NCBI GenBank assembly: GCA_045647785.1
Contig: JAZRMU010000020.1
Span: forward strand, 1-11,198
Length of the DNA stretch: 11,198 nucleotides
Reading direction: 5' to 3'
Source of the DNA: SIG565 sp045647785
GTDB taxonomy: Bacteria; Bacillota; Clostridia; Oscillospirales; Acutalibacteraceae
In this document: positions 6,291 through 11,198 of the stretch, piece after piece
Position numbering within the stretch: position 1 is the stretch's first letter
Layout of the letters: each line of letters opens with the position of its first letter
Program-made: the position numbers and the translations under genes
Notes under the pieces: model-generated
What the model saw: the letters and a program-made list of their open reading frames with translations, nothing else
Database searches by the model: none
What the model was told of the DNA's origin: nothing

Positions 6291-6420
6291 TTTACACGAA
6301 TTTGATTTTTATCAAAAAGTGATTTTTTGCTTTAAGATAGCGGGTTAAACGACTTAAATACTTTGCTGAGTATTTTGTACAGATTACGATTACAATTTTT
6401 GTGATCTAAATTCGTGTAAT
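6291..6420. repeat. Inverted-repeat element, copy C (leader of intact uvrB)
   Basis: About 130 bp bounded by TTTACACGAATTT (6291-6303) and AAATTCGTGTAAT (6408-6420), with imperfect pairing continuing inward for another ~12 bases on each side (GATTTTTATCA against TTTTTGTGATC). The right end is shared with copies A and B. It is 40 bp longer than copy A despite the equivalent position relative to uvrB. Confidence 0.7.
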
Positions 6421-6509
6421 GGCATTTTGGATAAATTTTTCAGCAAATTTCAAGCGAATTTACAGCGTAAAAATAACAGAAAATAATTAGAAAGGAAAGG
6501 AGTGAGAAT

Positions 6510-8468
6510 GTGCCAGACAAGTTCATTTTACATTCAAAGTTTAGTCCTACAGGCGACCAACCGCAAGCTATTGAAAAACTCTCGGAAGGCATTAAAAGTG
6601 GCTTAAAAGAGCAGGTTTTGCTTGGTGTTACCGGCTCGGGCAAAACCTTTACAATGGCGAATATTATCGAAAAAGTTAACCGTCCCACCCTCGTTCTCGC
6701 TCACAATAAAACCCTCGCCGCACAGTTATGCAGTGAGTTTCGCGAATTCTTCCCTGAGAATGCGGTTGAATATTTTGTTTCCTATTACGACTATTATCAG
6801 CCCGAGGCGTATATTCCCGGAACTGATACCTATATCGAAAAGGATTCGGCAATAAACGATGAAATCGATAAGCTGCGCCATTCTGCCACTTGTGCGCTTT
6901 CGGAGCGCCGTGATGTTATAATCGTGGCGTCGGTTTCCTGCATATACTCGCTTGGCAACCCTATTGATTACCGAAATATGGTGATATCCCTTCGTACGGG
7001 TATGCAAAAGGAGCGAGATGAGCTGATTCACAAGCTTGTTGATTTGCAGTACGAGCGTAACGATATTAACTTTACCCGCAACAAGTTTCGCGTTCGAGGT
7101 GATGTTGTTGAAATCTATCCCGCATATTCCTATGGAACTGCAATAAGGGTTGAATTTTTTGGCGATGAAATCGACCGTATGTGCGAAATTAACACCCTCA
7201 CAGGGGAGGTTAAAAATCTGCTTTCGCATATTGCAATTTATCCCGCTTCACATTATATTGTGCCGCCCGATAAAATGGAGGATGCACTTAAAAACATTGA
7301 GGAAGAAATGGAGCAGCGTGTTAAGGAGTTCGAGGAGTCCGGCAAACTGATAGAGGCACAGCGCATTCGCCAGCGTACCGAGTATGATGTTGAAATGCTG
7401 CGTGAAATTGGCACCTGCAAGGGCGTTGAAAACTACTCACGTGTGCTGTCAGGTAGACCTGCAGGCTCAACACCCTTTACACTTCTTGACTATTTCCCAG
7501 ATGATTTTTTGTTGTTTGTTGATGAATCACACGTAACGCTGCCGCAGGTACGAGGTATGTATGGTGGGGATAGGGCACGAAAGGAAAACCTTGTTGAGTT
7601 TGGCTTTCGTCTGCCATCAGCCCTTGATAACCGCCCGCTTAATTTTGATGAATATTATAAGCATATCAATCAAGCGGTTTTTGTATCGGCAACACCGGGA
7701 GATTTTGAAAAGGATAAGGCGGCTAGGATAGTTGAGCAGGTTATCCGCCCAACAGGGCTTTTAGACCCGAAAATTTCGGTGCGCCCGTCCGATGGGCAGA
7801 TTGATGACCTTGTGTCCGAAATCAATATGCGTACCGAGCGTAACGAGAGGGTGCTTGTTACCACGCTCACCAAGAAAATGGCGGAAGATTTAACAGAGTA
7901 TCTTGAAAATCTTGATATAAAGGTGCGCTATATGCACTATGACATTGACACTATTGAGCGAATGGAGATTATTCGCGACCTGCGCCTTGGCAAGTTCGAT
8001 GTTCTGGTTGGCATTAACCTGCTGCGAGAGGGTCTTGATATCCCCGAGGTATCGCTCGTGGCCATACTCGATGCCGATAAAGAGGGCTTTCTCAGAAGTG
8101 AAACCTCGCTTATACAAACCATTGGTCGTGCTGCCCGAAATGCCGAGGGCGAGGTTATTATGTATGCCGATAGCGTTACTCGTTCAATGGAAAATGCCAT
8201 ACTCGAAACCGAGCGCCGCCGCAGCATTCAGGATGCCTACAACAAGGCAAACGGCATAACCCCCAAGACCATTGTTAAGGATGTTCGTGATATTATTGAA
8301 ATCACGCCGAAATCTGACAACGGCGAGGAAAATTACAAAAAGATGCCTAAAGCCGAGCGTGAAAAACTTATTGCGGTTCTTTCGAGCGAGATGCGCGAGG
8401 CAGCAAAGATGCTCGAATTTGAGCACGCCGCATATCTGCGTGATAAAATCGCAAAGCTTAAGGAATAA
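6510..8468 (+). CDS. uvrB: UvrABC excision-repair subunit UvrB, intact copy
   Basis: A 652-aa UvrB, normal full length (about 655-660). It is the ATP-dependent damage-verifying subunit that is loaded on DNA by UvrA and recruits UvrC. Visible parts: Walker A GVTGSGKT (39-46), the beta-hairpin with YYDYYQPEAYIPG (92-104), the DESH Walker B (338-341), helicase motif VI QTIGRAARN (536-544), and the C-terminal UVR domain that binds UvrC (about 617-650). The start is GTG at 6510, set by AAAGGAG 7 nt upstream and by alignment with the fragment's ATG. Codons 1-38 are diverged from the nearby fragment and codons 39-82 are essentially identical to it, so the present gene may be a hybrid with an imported 5' end. 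The open frame is unbroken and should be functional. uvrA follows after a terminator and its own promoter. Confidence 0.98.
   Translation: MPDKFILHSKFSPTGDQPQAIEKLSEGIKSGLKEQVLLGVTGSGKTFTMANIIEKVNRPTLVLAHNKTLAAQLCSEFREFFPENAVEYFVSYYDYYQPEAYIPGTDTYIEKDSAINDEIDKLRHSATCALSERRDVIIVASVSCIYSLGNPIDYRNMVISLRTGMQKERDELIHKLVDLQYERNDINFTRNKFRVRGDVVEIYPAYSYGTAIRVEFFGDEIDRMCEINTLTGEVKNLLSHIAIYPASHYIVPPDKMEDALKNIEEEMEQRVKEFEESGKLIEAQRIRQRTEYDVEMLREIGTCKGVENYSRVLSGRPAGSTPFTLLDYFPDDFLLFVDESHVTLPQVRGMYGGDRARKENLVEFGFRLPSALDNRPLNFDEYYKHINQAVFVSATPGDFEKDKAARIVEQVIRPTGLLDPKISVRPSDGQIDDLVSEINMRTERNERVLVTTLTKKMAEDLTEYLENLDIKVRYMHYDIDTIERMEIIRDLRLGKFDVLVGINLLREGLDIPEVSLVAILDADKEGFLRSETSLIQTIGRAARNAEGEVIMYADSVTRSMENAILETERRRSIQDAYNKANGITPKTIVKDVRDIIEITPKSDNGEENYKKMPKAEREKLIAVLSSEMREAAKMLEFEHAAYLRDKIAKLKE
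6624..6754 (+). repeat. 131-bp perfect direct repeat, right copy
   Basis: Identical to 3458-3588 at an offset of 3,166 bp. It lies inside uvrB codons 39-82. Recombination between the two copies would delete the intervening two-gene unit and leave one intact uvrB. Confidence 0.95.
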
Positions 8469-8476
8469 TTAAATTT

Positions 8477-8509
8477 TAACGGGTAGTTTTGTCTGCCCGT
8501 TATTTTTTT
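8477..8509 (+). terminator. uvrB terminator
   Basis: A 10-bp stem, TAACGGGTAG (8477-8486) with CTGCCCGTTA (8493-8502), containing one G-T pair and a 6-nt loop, is followed by seven T residues. This is a typical factor-independent terminator 8 nt after the uvrB stop. Confidence 0.88.
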
Positions 8510-8519
8510 GAGAAAAATG

Positions 8520-8548
8520 TTTACATTTAAAATAAAAAAGGTTAAAAT
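8520..8548 (+). promoter_or_regulatory. Promoter of uvrA
   Basis: TTTACA (8520-8525), a 17-bp spacer and TAAAAT (8543-8548) lie between the uvrB terminator and uvrA. A weak ribosome site CGAGG (8568-8572) precedes the ATG. uvrA can be transcribed separately from uvrB. Confidence 0.6.
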
Positions 8549-8579
8549 ATAAAGGAATATATTTTTGCGAGGTTTTTAA

Positions 8580-11198
8580 ATGGCATTAACTGAAATTAAA
8601 ATTAAAGGAGCAAGGGCAAACAACCTTAAAAATTTAGATTTAACTATCCCGCGTGATAAGCTTGTGGTTTTCACAGGCCTTTCGGGCTCGGGTAAATCTT
8701 CGCTTGCCTTTGATACTATTTATGCCGAGGGTCAGCGCCGCTATGTGGAGTCATTATCAAGCTACGCGCGTATGTTTTTAGGTCAAATGGAAAAGCCCGA
8801 TGTTGAATCTATTGAGGGGCTTTCTCCCGCCATATCTATCGACCAAAAAACTACCTCTAAAAACCCGCGTTCAACCGTTGGCACAATTACCGAGATTTAT
8901 GACTATCTGCGTCTGCTATTTGCCCGTGTCGGTGTTCCGCATTGTCCGATATGCGGCAAGGAAATCAGTCAGCAAACGACCGACCAGATTGTTGACAGCG
9001 TAATGCATTTGTCCGAAGGCACAAAAATTCAGGTTATGGCGCCGATTGTTCGTGGCAGAAAGGGCGAGTATCAAAAGGAACTCGAGCAGATGCGCAAATC
9101 GGGTTATGTCAGAGTTAAAATTGATGGCAGCATTTATGATTTATCTGATGAGATTAAGCTCGAAAAGAATAAAAAGCATTATATCGATGTGATTATCGAC
9201 CGCTTAAGCGTAAAAGCTGATATAAAAAGTAGACTTTCAGGCAGCATTGAAACAGCTGCCGAGCTTACAGGCGGAATAATTAATATAGATGTTATAGGTG
9301 GCGAAACGCTGACCTATTCGCAGAACTATGCTTGTGATGAGCATAATATTTCATTGCCCGAAATCACACCCACGCTATTTTCCTTTAACAGCCCCGCGGG
9401 TGCGTGTCCTACCTGCACAGGCATCGGTAAATTTATGAAGGTTGACCCGCGCCTTATTCTGGCGGATGAAACAAAATCCATTCTAGATGGTGCAATTCGC
9501 GCTTCGGGGTGGGGGATTAATTCTTGGTTTCAGCCTAATCAGGGCACAATAGCGGCTATGTATTTCAAGGGTGTTGCCGACCATTTGGGCTTTGATATCA
9601 ACACACCGTTTAAGGATTTATCCAAGGAAGCCAAGGATATGCTTTTTTACGGTACCAAGGGTGAAAAAATACGACTTTTCCGTTCCGATACCTGGGGCGG
9701 CGGTGAATTTTATTCGGATTTTGAGGGAGTTATTAACAATCTTGAACGCCGTTATCGTGAATCTAAAAGTGAGCTTTCGCGCCGAGAAATAGAGGGATAT
9801 ATGAATGAGTGTGAGTGCTCGGAATGCAAGGGCACTCGCCTTAAGAAAGAGGCTCTGGCTATCACTGTCGGCGGAAAAAGCATTTATGAAATTTGTGAAT
9901 TGTCGGTTGAGGAGTTAATTGGCTTTATAGATGCGCTCCGCTTCACCGAGTTCAAGGCTCAAATCGCCCTGCCTATTTTAAAGGAGATAAAAGCCCGTCT
10001 GAATTTTTTGAAAAGTGTTGGCCTCGATTATCTTTCCCTGGGAAGAGAGTCGGGAACGCTTTCAGGAGGAGAAAGTCAGCGTATTCGCTTGGCTACTCAA
10101 ATTGGCTCGGGTCTTACAGGCGTCGTTTATATCCTTGATGAACCGAGTATTGGACTCCACCAACGCGACAATGAAAAGCTAATCGAAACACTCAAGCATC
10201 TGCGCGACCTTGGAAACACGCTTATTGTTGTAGAGCACGATGAGGATACTATCCGCGCTGCCGATTATGTTGCAGATATAGGACCCGGTGCCGGTATTCA
10301 TGGCGGCGAGGTTGTCTTTTCGGGTACGGTGGACGAGCTTCAAAAGTGCAAAAATTCCCTTACTGCCGATTATCTCTCGGGCAGGCGACTAATCCCCGTG
10401 CCGAGTGAGCGCCGTTCGGGTAATGGCAATTTCCTTGAAATTAAGGGTGCTGCCGAGAATAACCTTAAAAATGTTAATGTAAAATTCCCGCTAGGCACCT
10501 TTACCTGTGTTACTGGTGTTTCGGGCTCGGGTAAATCTTCACTTATAAACGAAATTTTGCAGAAGTTCTTATCTCATGAGCTTAACCGCGCCAAGACCTT
10601 CCCGGGTAAGTTTAAAGAGATAACGGGCTACGAAAATCTTGATAAGATTATAGATATTGACCAGTCGCCAATCGGTAGAACGCCGCGCTCGAATCCCGCC
10701 ACCTATACAGGTGTTTTCGGTGATATCCGTGAGTTATTTGCATCTACCAAGGATGCTAAATCAAAAGGCTATAGTGCGGGCAGATTTTCCTTTAATGTTA
10801 AGGGTGGTCGTTGCGAAGCCTGTGAGGGAGACGGAATCCTTAAAATTGAAATGCACTTTTTGCCTGATATTTATGTGCCCTGCGAGGTTTGCGAGGGTAA
10901 GCGTTATAACCGAGAAACGCTCGAGGTAAGGTATAAGGGTAAAAATATTTACGATGTGCTTGAGATGACGGTTGAAGAGGGACTTGAATTCTTTTCAGCC
11001 GTACCAAAAATCAAACGCAAGCTGCAGACTCTTTTTGATGTCGGTCTTGGTTATATAAAAATCGGTCAGCCCGCAACAACGCTTTCGGGCGGTGAGGCGC
11101 AGCGTGTAAAGCTCGCTACCGAACTGTCAAAGCGTTCAACAGGCAAGACCATATATATTCTGGATGAGCCAACAACAGGTCTCCATTCTTATGATGTC
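8580..11198 (+). CDS. uvrA: UvrABC excision-repair ATPase UvrA, 3'-truncated by the window edge
   Basis: UvrA is the dimeric ABC-type ATPase that finds bulky DNA lesions and loads UvrB. The frame is open from ATG 8580 to the window end: 873 codons of about 940, so the C-terminus is missing only because of the window. Two ATPase halves are visible. The first has Walker A GLSGSGKSS (33-41) and signature LSGGESQ (494-500) followed by VYILDEPSIGLH. The second has Walker A GVSGSGKSS (646-654) and signature LSGGEAQ (835-841) followed by IYILDEPTTGLH. The HCPICG segment of the UvrB-interacting region is present. The second zinc finger is C745-x2-C748-x19-C768-x2-C771. The first has C252, C276 and C279, but His at 255 in place of the second Cys. 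No frameshift is seen. Confidence 0.98.
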   Translation, partial: MALTEIKIKGARANNLKNLDLTIPRDKLVVFTGLSGSGKSSLAFDTIYAEGQRRYVESLSSYARMFLGQMEKPDVESIEGLSPAISIDQKTTSKNPRSTVGTITEIYDYLRLLFARVGVPHCPICGKEISQQTTDQIVDSVMHLSEGTKIQVMAPIVRGRKGEYQKELEQMRKSGYVRVKIDGSIYDLSDEIKLEKNKKHYIDVIIDRLSVKADIKSRLSGSIETAAELTGGIINIDVIGGETLTYSQNYACDEHNISLPEITPTLFSFNSPAGACPTCTGIGKFMKVDPRLILADETKSILDGAIRASGWGINSWFQPNQGTIAAMYFKGVADHLGFDINTPFKDLSKEAKDMLFYGTKGEKIRLFRSDTWGGGEFYSDFEGVINNLERRYRESKSELSRREIEGYMNECECSECKGTRLKKEALAITVGGKSIYEICELSVEELIGFIDALRFTEFKAQIALPILKEIKARLNFLKSVGLDYLSLGRESGTLSGGESQRIRLATQIGSGLTGVVYILDEPSIGLHQRDNEKLIETLKHLRDLGNTLIVVEHDEDTIRAADYVADIGPGAGIHGGEVVFSGTVDELQKCKNSLTADYLSGRRLIPVPSERRSGNGNFLEIKGAAENNLKNVNVKFPLGTFTCVTGVSGSGKSSLINEILQKFLSHELNRAKTFPGKFKEITGYENLDKIIDIDQSPIGRTPRSNPATYTGVFGDIRELFASTKDAKSKGYSAGRFSFNVKGGRCEACEGDGILKIEMHFLPDIYVPCEVCEGKRYNRETLEVRYKGKNIYDVLEMTVEEGLEFFSAVPKIKRKLQTLFDVGLGYIKIGQPATTLSGGEAQRVKLATELSKRSTGKTIYILDEPTTGLHSYDV

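Larger units (their letters stand above)
6177..6509 (+). other. Long uvrB leader region
   Basis: Between the LemA terminator and uvrB there is no gene. The region holds the promoter (6178-6206), about 85 bp of AT-rich DNA, inverted-repeat copy C (6291-6420), about 75 bp more AT-rich DNA and the ribosome site AAAGGAG (6496-6502) seven bases before the GTG start. The last ~90 bases align collinearly with those before the uvrB fragment. Confidence 0.7.
3458..6623. mobile_element. Putative 3,166-bp cassette inserted into uvrB (no recombinase)
   Basis: One period of the direct repeat runs from 3458 to 6623. Looping it out between the two 131-bp blocks would leave one uninterrupted uvrB. The unit contains the end of the broken uvrB homology, inverted-repeat copy B, the promoter, the two membrane-protein genes, a terminator, a new promoter and leader with copy C, and a diverged uvrB 5' end. 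No integrase, transposase or replication gene is visible, so movement would need homologous recombination or a protein supplied elsewhere. The cargo is visibly more AT-rich than the his and uvr genes. The exact ends are uncertain: the inverted repeats B and C (3617-6420) could be the true boundaries instead. Confidence 0.5.

Noticed and set aside
6178..6509. A LexA/SOS box controlling uvrB
   Set aside because: I looked by eye for GAAC-N4-GTTC-type and related palindromes upstream of both uvrB starts and upstream of uvrA and found none. The only palindrome is the ACACGAATT inverted repeat.
1..11198. tRNA, rRNA, CRISPR array or insertion-sequence transposase
   Set aside because: No cloverleaf-like sequence, rRNA similarity, regular spaced repeats or transposase reading frame was seen on either strand.

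Overview
The window looks like a chromosomal segment from a low-GC Gram-positive bacterium, most likely an anaerobic clostridial (Bacillota) lineage. The evidence is AT-rich spacers, strong AGGAG ribosome binding sites, hairpin terminators with T tracts, a fused hisIE followed by a PHP-type histidinol phosphatase, and adjacent uvrB and uvrA genes. I cannot place it more precisely from sequence alone.

Layout. Positions 1-1996 hold the end of a histidine operon: hisF (5' end cut by the window), hisIE and a PHP histidinol phosphatase. They are almost touching (2-nt gap, then 1-nt overlap) and are closed by a hairpin terminator. Positions 1997-3100 are a decayed zone with two gene remnants around an intact, opposite-strand NodB-type deacetylase. 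Positions 3127-3618 hold a promoter, a leader with a long inverted repeat, and the first 91 codons of a uvrB homologue that then stops. Positions 3771-6176 hold a self-contained two-gene transcription unit with its own promoter and terminator: a 536-aa single-pass membrane protein of unknown family, then a LemA-family membrane protein. Positions 6178-8509 hold a second, complete uvrB with the same kind of promoter, leader and inverted repeat. uvrA follows from 8580 and runs off the window.

The most interesting part is 3127-6784. The promoter, leader and first ~92 codons of uvrB are present twice, 3,166 bp apart, with the two-gene unit between them. Within the duplicated coding part a 131-bp block is perfectly identical, while the flanking uvrB sequence is clearly diverged (about 78% identity upstream by my count). 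This is what is expected if a 3.17-kb DNA unit carrying its own uvrB 5' end entered uvrB, displaced the old 5' end, and rebuilt a hybrid functional gene. A third copy of the leader inverted repeat starts exactly where the broken uvrB homology ends, so the cargo genes are bracketed by two such repeats. No integrase, transposase or other recombinase is encoded in the unit. This makes it a candidate non-autonomous or recombination-driven cassette targeting uvrB.

Functionally, HisF, HisIE and the phosphatase serve histidine synthesis, and UvrB and UvrA serve nucleotide excision repair. The role of the membrane-protein/LemA pair is unknown. It is co-transcribed cargo and need not be related to DNA repair.
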